This document shows positions 24,697 through 32,716 of a stretch of DNA of 36,165 bases, piece after piece; the stretch's first letter is position 1; the number at the start of each line of letters is the position of its first letter. The notes under the pieces were generated by a model that had not been told where the DNA came from, ran no database searches, and saw only the letters and a program-made list of their open reading frames with translations. The DNA is from JBFHIJ01 sp041596515 (GTDB lineage: Bacteria; Bacteroidota; Ignavibacteria; Kapaibacteriales; UBA2268), in NCBI GenBank assembly GCA_041596515.1, contig JBFHIJ010000029.1, positions 1 to 36,165 of the forward strand, in the 5' to 3' direction. A program made the position numbers and the translations under genes.

Positions 24697-25343
24697 CAGA
24701 CATCCCAGCCATATTTTCCTATAAGAGGTACAAATTTAAAGCTATCTAATGTATTTTGAAAATATTTTCCATTTATTTTTTGAGCAACTACCATTTGCTG
24801 GCTATCTCTACTACCCACAGGAATGATTAATCTCGAATTATCGGACATTTGGTCTAATAATTCTATTGGTATTTCAGGGGCTGCTGCTGTTACGATTATT
24901 TTATCATAAGGAGCATTTTCTTTCCAACCAACTGTGCCGTCATCCAATTTAAAGCGGATAGTATCCGAAAGGTATGATAAACGATGTTGAGCCTGCTCAT
25001 ACAACTCGGGGATGCGTTCCACAGTAAATATTTTAGTAACTATGTTAGCTAAAATAGCAGTTTGATACCCACTTCCGGTTCCAATTTCCAAAACTTTATC
25101 GTTAAACTTTAACTTTAATAGTTGAGTCATGTATGCCACAGTGTATGGCTGAGAGATTGTTTGCATACAATCTATTGGCAAGGCTCTGTCTTCATAAGAA
25201 AATGATTTGTATTCATCTGATACAAACTCCTCTCTGGGAACTTTATTTATGGCTTGCAGCACTAGATTATCACTAATTCCTTTTGATATCAGTGATTTAA
25301 TAAGCTGTTTCTTTTGCTTGATATATATTGATTTATCTGTCAT
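24696..25343 (-). CDS. pcm: Protein-L-isoaspartate O-methyltransferase
   Basis: Pcm repairs damaged isoaspartyl residues using SAM. The 215-residue protein has the expected VPREEFV and SQPYTVAYMTQLL segments, SAM motif I VLEIGTGSGYQTAILA, the ERIPELYEQAQ motif, and DGTVGWKENAPYDKIIVTAA. The stop codon overlaps the miaA start and its start overlaps the cdaA stop, so it is translated as part of the phoH-cdaA-pcm-miaA operon. Confidence 0.94.
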   Translation of the reverse strand: MTDKSIYIKQKKQLIKSLISKGISDNLVLQAINKVPREEFVSDEYKSFSYEDRALPIDCMQTISQPYTVAYMTQLLKLKFNDKVLEIGTGSGYQTAILANIVTKIFTVERIPELYEQAQHRLSYLSDTIRFKLDDGTVGWKENAPYDKIIVTAAAPEIPIELLDQMSDNSRLIIPVGSRDSQQMVVAQKINGKYFQNTLDSFKFVPLIGKYGWDV

Positions 25344-26113
25344 TAGTTAGAAGCTAATTTTGCACTTAAAATAGTCGGCAATTGCTCTACAGGGATATTG
25401 ATGATAAGATCACCACTTTCCGCAATAGATATGCCTCCTGTCTCTTCAGAGACAACGAGTACAATGGAGTCTAATTGTTCACTTAGACCTAAAGCAGCTC
25501 TGTGCCTTGTTCCTAAGTTCTTACCTTTAGTTTTTTTTGCATTGGAAAGAGGTAAAACGCAGCGAGCAGCAAGCACCATCTGATTATCTATAATAACCGC
25601 TCCGTCGTGCAGTGGTGCTTTTGTATTAAAAATAGAAACAAGTAACTCTCTGGAAACAACTGCCTGCAGAGGTATGCCTGTGTCTATAGTCATTTGGACA
25701 TTTTGAGTTCTGGGAAATACTATCAGAGCACCGATATGCTTATCTGAAAGCTCTAAAACTGCATCTATTACTTCGTCTATAGTCTCTGCTATCTTAGTTT
25801 TAACAAATAGTTGAAATATCGGAGATCTGGTAATTAGCAACAATAACTTTCTAAGTTCCGGCTGAAACAATACAATAAATGCTATCAGCCAAATATCAGA
25901 AATGGTACGTAATATCCAATTAATAGATTTAAGATTTATTGCTTCAGTTACAAATGATACGCCTAAGATAATAACTAACCCAAATAATATTTGGACTGCG
26001 ATAGTATCTTTTAATGCCTTGTATAGCCAATATACAAGCACTGCTACTACTGTTATATCTATTACATCTATTATAGTAAAAGATAAAAAACCTATTTTAA
26101 AAAGCTCTATCAT
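25343..26113 (-). CDS. cdaA: Diadenylate cyclase CdaA (c-di-AMP synthase)
   Basis: The 256-residue membrane enzyme makes c-di-AMP from two ATP. It has an N-terminal membrane portion with about three hydrophobic segments between residues 8 and 82, then the DAC (DisA_N) domain with the catalytic DGA motif (LHDGAVIIDN) and RHR motif (LGTRHRAALGLSE). It lacks a CdaR partner here; the usual cdaA-cdaR-glmM arrangement of Firmicutes is replaced by phoH upstream and pcm downstream. Confidence 0.93.
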   Translation of the reverse strand: MIELFKIGFLSFTIIDVIDITVVAVLVYWLYKALKDTIAVQILFGLVIILGVSFVTEAINLKSINWILRTISDIWLIAFIVLFQPELRKLLLLITRSPIFQLFVKTKIAETIDEVIDAVLELSDKHIGALIVFPRTQNVQMTIDTGIPLQAVVSRELLVSIFNTKAPLHDGAVIIDNQMVLAARCVLPLSNAKKTKGKNLGTRHRAALGLSEQLDSIVLVVSEETGGISIAESGDLIINIPVEQLPTILSAKLASN

Positions 26114-26125
26114 ATAATCTGTATA

Positions 26126-27082
26126 TTAGTCGGAAAATTTATCGTAAGCTTTGATGATTCTTGCTACCAATGGGTGACGCACAACATCTGCATCAGAAAA
26201 CTCAGCAAATTCTATACCTTTTACATCTCTTAATATTTTTGTGGCTTCTATAAGTCCTGACATGCTGTCTTTTGCTAAGTCAATTTGAGTAATGTCACCT
26301 GTTACAATTGCCTTTGAGTTAGCTCCAAGACGAGTAAGAAACATCTTCATTTGCATCTTAGTTGCATTTTGCGCTTCATCTAGTATTATGAAACAATTAT
26401 TTAGAGTTCTACCTCTCATATATGCCAAGGGAGTAATTTCTATGATGTTTTTTTCCATCAATATTTTCATCTTTTCTGTAGATAGCATAAACTGAAGCGC
26501 ATCAAGTAAAGGTCTAATGTATGGATCAATTTTTTCTCTCATATCTCCCGGCAAAAAACCCAATGACTCCCCCGCTTCCACTGCAGGACGAGTAAGTATA
26601 ATACGAGACACATCATTATTCCTGAGTGCAGCAAGAGCCATAGCTACTGCAAGAAATGTTTTACCGGTACCGGCAGGGCCTACCGCAAAAACAAGGTCAT
26701 TATTTTGAACTTTTTTATAGTAATCAAGTTGTTTGGGAGTGCGAGCTTTGACTAAATCTTTTCTGCCTTCGAATATTTCATTTTCAGAGGCTGAACTTTT
26801 ATCAGATTTAGTTACTTTATTAACATCAATTAGATTCAAAACAGTCGAAACATCCTCGGCCGAAAGTTTTCCATTTCTTTTGAGCATGTAGAGCAACTCT
26901 TTAAAAACTAAAGAAATTGTTTTGACTTCGTCGGGTTCGCCTTTAATTACAAGATTATTACCTCTTGCAAAGACTAATGATTGGAATCTGTTTTCAATTA
27001 TGGAGAGGTAGCTTTCATTTACACCAAATAAATCTAATAAACTAATATTTTCTAGTTTGATTTTCTTTTCGATAGCTTCCAT
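26126..27082 (-). CDS. phoH: PhoH family ATPase
   Basis: The 318-residue PhoH/PhoL protein has an N-terminal KH-like RNA-binding portion and an ATPase domain with Walker A AVGPAGTGKTFLAVAMA, the ILTRPAVEAGESLGFLPGD motif, DALQFML, and Walker B FIILDEAQNAT. PhoL proteins take part in RNA metabolism and ribosome maturation. It starts the operon that runs into cdaA with 12 bases between. Its start lies 37 bases beyond a terminator belonging to the upstream LysM gene. Confidence 0.93.
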   Translation of the reverse strand: MEAIEKKIKLENISLLDLFGVNESYLSIIENRFQSLVFARGNNLVIKGEPDEVKTISLVFKELLYMLKRNGKLSAEDVSTVLNLIDVNKVTKSDKSSASENEIFEGRKDLVKARTPKQLDYYKKVQNNDLVFAVGPAGTGKTFLAVAMALAALRNNDVSRIILTRPAVEAGESLGFLPGDMREKIDPYIRPLLDALQFMLSTEKMKILMEKNIIEITPLAYMRGRTLNNCFIILDEAQNATKMQMKMFLTRLGANSKAIVTGDITQIDLAKDSMSGLIEATKILRDVKGIEFAEFSDADVVRHPLVARIIKAYDKFSD

Positions 27083-27118
27083 AAAATCTTCTTTATAGTA
27101 TGAATTAAATAAAAAGTA

Positions 27119-27146
27119 AGCCCCTTAGTAAAAATACTAAGGGGCT
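27119..27146 (-). terminator. Intrinsic terminator of the coiled-coil/LysM operon
   Basis: AGCCCCTTAGTA (27119-27130) pairs with TACTAAGGGGCT (27135-27146), a perfect 12-bp stem with a four-base loop, followed on the minus strand by CTTACTTTTTATTT. It lies between the LysM gene stop (27185) and phoH. Confidence 0.85.
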
Positions 27147-27184
27147 ATTAGAAATAAAAGTTTTATTTTCAGAATTATAGAACA

Positions 27185-27961
27185 TTATTCGCCTGCAGAA
27201 GCACTTTCATTTTGAGCTTCCGCTTCTTTTTTCATTCTATAATATTTTCTTTCTGCTTTTAACTCTTCACCTGATTTAGGACCTTTGTCAGGTAATTGCA
27301 ATTCTTGACCAGGGAAGATGATATCAGGATTTCTAATGATATCTTTATTAGCTTGCCATATTTTTGGCCAAAGGAAAGCATCACCGTATATTTCAGTTCT
27401 GTTCGCAATGTTCCACAAACAGTCGCGCTCTTTAGACCAAGATTTAACAATGTAAGTAGTAACGCGTTTTTCTCTGTAAAGACCTTTGATTTCGCGTGCT
27501 AATTCTAAAATTCTATTATAGAATTCAGGAAGTAGTGCGATTTTTTCTTTACGAAGTTCGTTAAGTTGATTTTCTAAAGTAATAACCTCATCTTGTCTAT
27601 CAGCAAGAGCGTCATCATTAAGAGCTTTAAGCTCTCTAACTTTTCCAGCAATAATGCCTAATTTTTGGCGAAAAGCTTCGATATCTTTATCGTTGATACC
27701 TAACATTTTTTTAAGTTCGTCCAAGCAATCTTCTAAGTTTTTATTTGTATTTCTTAGTTGATTTTGAGCTCTTTCTAATTTAGTTTTTTCATCTTTGAGT
27801 GTGTTTTCCAAGTCTGATACTTTAGCTTGAAAATCATTGATTCTGTACTCTGCCTGCTCTTTAGTAAGCTGAGAATCCGGAAGATTCGCAGGAGGCATTT
27901 GTGCATTTGCATAAACACCTGATATAAAAATAGCAATAAAAAGATATATTATCGTTTTCAT
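27185..27961 (-). CDS. Secreted coiled-coil LysM-domain protein
   Basis: The 258-residue protein has a signal peptide (MKTIIYLFIAIFISGVYANA), a long coiled coil from about residue 33 to 165 (heptads around LENTLKDEKTKLERAQNQLR), and a C-terminal LysM domain over about 168-222 (TYIVKSWSKERDCLWNIANR; then IWQANKDIIRNPDIIFPGQEL), expected to bind peptidoglycan. The charged tail is Glu/Lys-rich. It is preceded on the same strand by a coiled-coil lipoprotein gene 51 bases away. The pair probably links outer membrane and wall; function inferred from domains. Confidence 0.85.
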   Translation of the reverse strand: MKTIIYLFIAIFISGVYANAQMPPANLPDSQLTKEQAEYRINDFQAKVSDLENTLKDEKTKLERAQNQLRNTNKNLEDCLDELKKMLGINDKDIEAFRQKLGIIAGKVRELKALNDDALADRQDEVITLENQLNELRKEKIALLPEFYNRILELAREIKGLYREKRVTTYIVKSWSKERDCLWNIANRTEIYGDAFLWPKIWQANKDIIRNPDIIFPGQELQLPDKGPKSGEELKAERKYYRMKKEAEAQNESASAGE

Positions 27962-28012
27962 AACTCTCCAAATGGGATTATTTCACATTTAAATTATTTG
28001 TTGAATTAAAAA

Positions 28013-28345
28013 TTATTCTGCACCTTCTTCAGACGTAGCTTCTTGCTCAGGAGACCAATCCGGCCATACATTTGGCCATGCTTGCAATTTCCCTTGGACA
28101 AAAGCTTTGTCTTCTTTGCATTTTTCTAATTCCGCTTGGCGAGCTTTCAGTTCTCTTTCTAGTTTTGTGTACTCACTTTTCGTGTTCGCGATTTCTTGAT
28201 TCAAGCTTCTTTCTTTTCTTCTAAGTTCGTCTAATTGAGCCAATTGCTCATCTGTAACTTTAGGTGTGCAACTCGTAAATGAAGCTGCAGAAAAAATTAA
28301 AGCTGAGCTTATGCCTAAAGCAGTAATAAAGCTCTTTACACGCAT
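28013..28345 (-). CDS. Coiled-coil lipoprotein
   Basis: From the ATG at 28345 the protein is about 110 residues: signal peptide MRVKSFITALGISSALIFSA ending in a lipobox FTSC (about Cys 25), followed by TPKVT, a coiled coil of roughly 55 residues (LRRKERSLNQEIANTKSEYT), and a tail rich in Trp and Glu (WPNVWPDWS). The start is chosen because GGAGG lies six bases upstream; a further ATG at 28375 would put a non-signal stretch in front. It shares its transcript with the LysM protein gene. An Lpp-like structural role is possible but not shown. Confidence 0.78.
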   Translation of the reverse strand: MRVKSFITALGISSALIFSAASFTSCTPKVTDEQLAQLDELRRKERSLNQEIANTKSEYTKLERELKARQAELEKCKEDKAFVQGKLQAWPNVWPDWSPEQEATSEEGAE

Positions 28346-28718
28346 AAGTCCTCCGACAAATAATTTATTTAACATCTATTTTAAAGTCTTAGTAAATACT
28401 AAGTTGAGTCGTTTCAAACCTGATTATATTTTAACTTACGTAAATATACTTGATTTGTTTGGACTTTATTTTAGCAAATATCGGAAATTTTCTTGGATTT
28501 AGCTAATATTTCTAATACATCTAAGAAAATAAGTACCATTTTGCTACTTACTTCTCCCGATGATGTGATTACATAAGTTTAATGTAAATCTTTTATTTGA
28601 TATTTCCAAACTTGTTGATAATTTTAAGCAAAATATTTATCAAGTAGTTGCTATTATTAGTTATCTTTGTAGTCTTAGATAAAAAAATTTGTATTATTTT
28701 ATATATGTTATAGCTACT
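28346..28718. other. Intergenic region between divergent envelope operon and valS
   Basis: This 373-base, strongly AT-rich stretch has no convincing coding frame. It must hold promoters for both directions. A TATCTTTG box is seen at 28662-28669 on the plus strand (below). Weak short inverted repeats, such as TAAGTA/TACTTA around 28530-28550 and GATTACAT/ATGTAAATC around 28567-28592, are visible but not diagnostic. No T-box leader or other known riboswitch is recognised. Confidence 0.5.
28662..28669 (+). promoter_or_regulatory. Candidate -7 box for valS
   Basis: TATCTTTG matches TAnnTTTG 49 bases before the valS ATG at 28719. A TTG lies upstream at 28648 but is too close (11 bases) for the usual -33 spacing of about 19-21. 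Confidence 0.35.
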
Positions 28719-31424
28719 ATGAAAACAGAATTCCCTAAGGCTTATGAACCTATTTTAGCTGAGGATAAGTGGTATCCGCTTTGGTTGGAAAATAAAATTT
28801 TTGCTGCCGATAATAAATCTGAAAAAGAAGCATACAGTATCCTTATGCCTCCTCCTAACGTTACAGGCATCCTTCATTTTGGTCACGTGCTTAACTCAAC
28901 TTTACAAGATATATATATCCGTTGGAAACGTATGCAAGGCTATGAAGTTTGCTGGTTTCCAGGTATGGATCATGCAGGCATTGCTACTCAAGCTCGTGTT
29001 GAAAAAGAATTGAAAACTACAGAAAACTTAACCCGATACGATTTAGGTCGTGATAAGTTTGTAGATAAAGTTTGGGAATGGAAAGAAAAGTACGGTGGTA
29101 TTATCTTTAATCAGCTTCAAAAGTTAGGAATTTCTACCGACTGGGACAGAACCATGTTCACTATGGACGAAGCACCTTCCAATGCTGTAAAAGAAGTTTT
29201 TATAAGACTTTTTGATGAAGGTTTGATATATAAAGGTAAGAGAATAATTAATTGGTCTCCTTCTGCCCAGACTGCTTTGTCTGATGAAGAAGTAGATTTT
29301 AAAGAAATTCAAGAAAAGTTATATACTTTAAGATACTATTTCGAGGATAGCGACGAATACTTGCAAGTAGCAACTGTTCGTACAGAAACAATCTTCGGTG
29401 ATATTGCTGTAGCTGTTAATCCTGAAGACGAACGCTACAAACACCTCATAGGTAAACACGTATTAGTTCCTATAGTTGGACGAAAAGTACCGGTGATTCC
29501 TGATGTACACGCTGATCCTGCCTTTGGTACAGGGTGTGTTAAAATTACTCCCGCTCATGATCCTAATGACTTTTTAGTGGGTCAAAGACATAATCTCGAG
29601 ATAATCAATACTATTAATCCGGATGCTACTCTTAATGAAAATGCTGGTGAATTTGCCGGATTAGACAGATTTGATGCCAGAAAGAAAGTTACTAAAAAGC
29701 TGGAAGAACTAAATCTTATTGAAAAAGCCGAAGACTACGCTCACAACGTTGGTATCTCTCAGCGCGGTGGCGAACCTATTGAACCTTTGCTATCTGATCA
29801 GTGGTTTGTAAACATGAAGCCTTTAGCTGCAAAAGCTTTAGAAGTGGTTCAAAATCAAGAAATTCATTTCCATCCTAACCACTGGATTAAAACTTACGAA
29901 CACTGGATGAACAATATCAAAGACTGGTGCATCTCACGTCAGCTTTGGTGGGGACATCAAATCCCTGTTTATTACACTGAAGACGGTCAGTTTACTGCAG
30001 CAATCGATGAAACTCATGCAAGAGAAAAACTTGGTTTATCTGCAGATGTTAAATTAAGACAAGAGGAAGATGTATTAGACACATGGTTCTCTTCTTGGTT
30101 ATGGCCTATGTCTACTATGGGGTGGATGAGTGACCACAATACTGAAACTACTGACGATTTGAATAAATTTCTTCCGACTGATTTATTAGTAACCGGACCG
30201 GATATTATTTTCTTCTGGGTAGCAAGAATGATTATGGCTACTGAGAAATTCAAAGGCGAAATTCCTTTTAAAGATGTATATTTCACTTCCATGATTCGTG
30301 ACGGTCAAGGCCGTAAATTATCAAAATCTTTGGGTAATTCTCCTGATCCTCTAAATATTATCGCTAAATATGGCACAGACGCCGTTAGGTTTACGATGAT
30401 TTTCCTTGCTCCTCTGGGTCAGGATGTTAGAATGGACGTTGACGTAGATGCTCAAGACATACCATCAATGGAAATCGGCAGAAACTTTGCAAATAAAATA
30501 TGGAATGCCGGCAGATTCTTGAATATGAAATATGAGCAGGCTGTTGAAAACAATGGTGACAACTCTGACGTAGTCATTGACGATAGCAATTTGACTACTT
30601 CTGATAAATGGATTCGCTCTCGTTACAACACCACTATTCAAAAATTAAACAATGCTTTGACGGAATTTAAAGTAACAGAATACTCTAAGATATTATATGA
30701 TTTTATTTGGCGTGACTTCTGCGACTGGTATGTTGAAATTGTCAAAATTCAATTTAACGATGCAGATAGTAATAAGCAGGTAGCTATTGCTAAATTTGCG
30801 ATTGATATTTATGAAGGTATTTTACGAATGCTTCACCCGGTAATGCCTTTTATCACTGAAGAGTTATGGCACTTGCTTACCGGCAAAGATGACAATGAAA
30901 CTATAAGTACACAATCTACACCTGTTCCTGTTGATACTTACATTAACATAGCAATAGAAGAGAAATTAGAATTATTGCAAAATATCGTAGAAGAAATTAG
31001 GAAACTTAGATCTTCTACTTCTATTCCTCCTTCTAAAAAATTGCCTGTTGCTATAGCAATAAAAGATGCAAACATTAGGACTGTATTTGATGAAGCTAAA
31101 AATGTGATAGCAGGTATGGCTAAATGCTCTGAAATTACAATCGCAGAATCAGTTGAAAAACCGGAATCGTCATTGAGTTCAGTTATCAGGGAAATAGAGA
31201 TATTTGTTTCTTTGGGAGACGCAATAGACTTAGATCAAGAAAAAGAACGTTTGCAAAAAGAAATTGCCAGATTGGAAGGCAATATCAGAGGATGCGAGAA
31301 AAAGTTATCAAACGAAAGGTTTGTGAGCAATGCACCAGCAGATGTAGTAGCTTATGAAAGAGAAAAACTTGCTTCTATGAAAGAATCTCTGACTAAAGTC
31401 AAGGATAATCTATCAAGTTTATAA
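28719..31424 (+). CDS. valS: Valyl-tRNA synthetase
   Basis: This class I synthetase charges tRNA-Val and edits mischarged threonyl-tRNA. Counted from ATG 28719 it has 901 residues. Visible are the HIGH motif at residue 53 (PPPNVTGILHFGHVLN), an editing domain (ATVRTETIFGDIAVAVNP, CVKITPAHDPNDF), the KLSKS loop at 533-537 (GRKLSKSLGNSPDP), an anticodon-binding domain, and the C-terminal coiled-coil tRNA-binding arm (KERLQKEIARLEGNIRG). The open frame extends ten codons upstream to 28689, but MKTEFPKAYEP is the normal ValRS start. A terminator follows. Confidence 0.96.
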   Translation: MKTEFPKAYEPILAEDKWYPLWLENKIFAADNKSEKEAYSILMPPPNVTGILHFGHVLNSTLQDIYIRWKRMQGYEVCWFPGMDHAGIATQARVEKELKTTENLTRYDLGRDKFVDKVWEWKEKYGGIIFNQLQKLGISTDWDRTMFTMDEAPSNAVKEVFIRLFDEGLIYKGKRIINWSPSAQTALSDEEVDFKEIQEKLYTLRYYFEDSDEYLQVATVRTETIFGDIAVAVNPEDERYKHLIGKHVLVPIVGRKVPVIPDVHADPAFGTGCVKITPAHDPNDFLVGQRHNLEIINTINPDATLNENAGEFAGLDRFDARKKVTKKLEELNLIEKAEDYAHNVGISQRGGEPIEPLLSDQWFVNMKPLAAKALEVVQNQEIHFHPNHWIKTYEHWMNNIKDWCISRQLWWGHQIPVYYTEDGQFTAAIDETHAREKLGLSADVKLRQEEDVLDTWFSSWLWPMSTMGWMSDHNTETTDDLNKFLPTDLLVTGPDIIFFWVARMIMATEKFKGEIPFKDVYFTSMIRDGQGRKLSKSLGNSPDPLNIIAKYGTDAVRFTMIFLAPLGQDVRMDVDVDAQDIPSMEIGRNFANKIWNAGRFLNMKYEQAVENNGDNSDVVIDDSNLTTSDKWIRSRYNTTIQKLNNALTEFKVTEYSKILYDFIWRDFCDWYVEIVKIQFNDADSNKQVAIAKFAIDIYEGILRMLHPVMPFITEELWHLLTGKDDNETISTQSTPVPVDTYINIAIEEKLELLQNIVEEIRKLRSSTSIPPSKKLPVAIAIKDANIRTVFDEAKNVIAGMAKCSEITIAESVEKPESSLSSVIREIEIFVSLGDAIDLDQEKERLQKEIARLEGNIRGCEKKLSNERFVSNAPADVVAYEREKLASMKESLTKVKDNLSSL

Positions 31425-31434
31425 TAGATCGATT

Positions 31435-31465
31435 AAAAAGCAGTTTCAATAAGGAACTGCTTTTT
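31435..31465 (+). terminator. Intrinsic terminator of valS
   Basis: AAAAAGCAGTT (31435-31445) pairs with AACTGCTTTTT (31455-31465), an 11-bp stem followed by more T residues, 11 bases past the valS stop. Confidence 0.9.
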
Positions 31466-31713
31466 TTATAACTTATATTTCTTGATAGAAATATTTTTAA
31501 TATTTAGTATATAACGATATTATTTATGTTTTTTTAATGTGTTTTTTTACCTTATCTTGTCAGAGCAATATTTTTAGACAAGCCAAATAGATTAACTACA
31601 TATAAATATTGTCTTATAATATTGAAAATTGTATCCTTTGACAATATTTCTGCTCAATTTCAAGTTAAGATAATCGTTATCAATTTGGGTTTGTAATTAG
31701 GATATTATATATA

Positions 31714-32376
31714 ATGAAAATTTTAGCTTTTAATTGTTCTCCGAAACAATTTGACAACCTAACTCAATTGATGATTGAAGCCTTTTTGAAAGGAGCGAAA
31801 TCAGCCGGAGCTCAGGTTGAACAGGTGAATACCTGCGACTTAGATATTGGGCCTTGTAGAGGATGCACAGACAATTTGCTTTTTGAATATAAGCACACAT
31901 GTGACTGCGATGATGATATGATACCTCTATATCCAAAATTAAAAAATGCTGATGTTTGGATTTTCGCCACTTCTGTTTTTGAATCTGGCATTCCAAAAGT
32001 ATTTACTAATGTATTAGATAGACTTGAACCACTTTTTCACCCATTTGTTCTTAATGGTACTATAAAATTACCATCTGAGGACGCTGATAAAAATGGAAAA
32101 GTTCTATTTATTGGTACTACTAATCTCAACGATGGTACTTTGTTTGAAGATGTTGCTGCACATATAGAATCCGTTAGTGATATGTTCGATAAAGAATTTA
32201 TTGGTTCTTTAACTAGAACTAATTCTGCAGCAATTGCTACTATTGAAGACATGAGAGACATATTAAACAACATTCTTGAAGAATGTGAAGTAGCAGGTAA
32301 AGACTTAGTAGAAAGTGGGACAATTCAAGCCGCTACAATGCAGAAGATAGCTAAAAAAGTAAAAATAGCTATTTAG
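31714..32376 (+). CDS. Flavodoxin-fold NAD(P)H reductase / iron-sulfur flavoprotein-like
   Basis: The 220-residue protein has the NADPH-dependent FMN reductase fold: MKILAFNCSPKQFDNLTQLM carries the FMN phosphate-binding segment, followed by the adenylate-side ADVWIFATSVFESGIPKVFTN loop typical of iron-sulfur flavoproteins and WrbA-like reductases. The cysteines C48, C51, C63 and C65 (GPCRGCTDNLLF, KHTCDCDDDM) sit where iron-sulfur flavoproteins keep their compact cluster motif, but the spacing is unusual and the cluster may be absent. Physiological electron partner unknown. The gene is alone between terminators. Confidence 0.82.
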   Translation: MKILAFNCSPKQFDNLTQLMIEAFLKGAKSAGAQVEQVNTCDLDIGPCRGCTDNLLFEYKHTCDCDDDMIPLYPKLKNADVWIFATSVFESGIPKVFTNVLDRLEPLFHPFVLNGTIKLPSEDADKNGKVLFIGTTNLNDGTLFEDVAAHIESVSDMFDKEFIGSLTRTNSAAIATIEDMRDILNNILEECEVAGKDLVESGTIQAATMQKIAKKVKIAI

Positions 32377-32716
32377 TATTCTTATCTGATTTGTTTGTAA
32401 AGGTATAGTATTATTTTGATACTATACCTTTTTTAATATTAGCCGAAAATCGCAAATAATTGAATATGGTACTTGCAAATTTGTCTTTATAATTTACTTG
32501 TTTTACCACAATTTCATATTTCAATTTCTTTGGTTTAATTTTACTAATTCATTACGGTTGTTAACTCAATCGTTTGGCTTTCCAAAATGGAGTATAAATG
32601 GGTGTATCGCATTATAGATACCATATTTAAGATTCTAGTATTAGTTTACTCATTGACATGAAAAATATCTCGCAAAATAATGTCTCTATACAGGAATTAT
32701 TTATTATTTTGTAGTT
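32377..32716. other. Intergenic region before the TonB-dependent receptor
   Basis: These 340 bases contain the terminator at 32399-32431 and then about 285 bases of AT-rich DNA with no open frame of useful length, no tRNA and no recognised riboswitch. The promoter for the receptor gene is probably within the last 100 bases, but none stands out. Confidence 0.5.
32399..32431 (+). terminator. Intrinsic terminator of the flavodoxin-fold gene
   Basis: AAAGGTATAGTA (32399-32410) pairs perfectly with TACTATACCTTT (32420-32431), a 12-bp stem with a nine-base loop followed by a short T run, 22 bases after the stop codon. Confidence 0.85.

Noticed and set aside
26292..26708. Plus-strand frames inside phoH
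   Set aside because: PhoH motifs are intact on the minus strand; the opposite frames show no domain and are antisense shadows.
28346..28718. T-box or other tRNA-sensing leader for valS
   Set aside because: No T-box consensus (TGGNACC-type) and no antiterminator/terminator pair before the ATG is visible.
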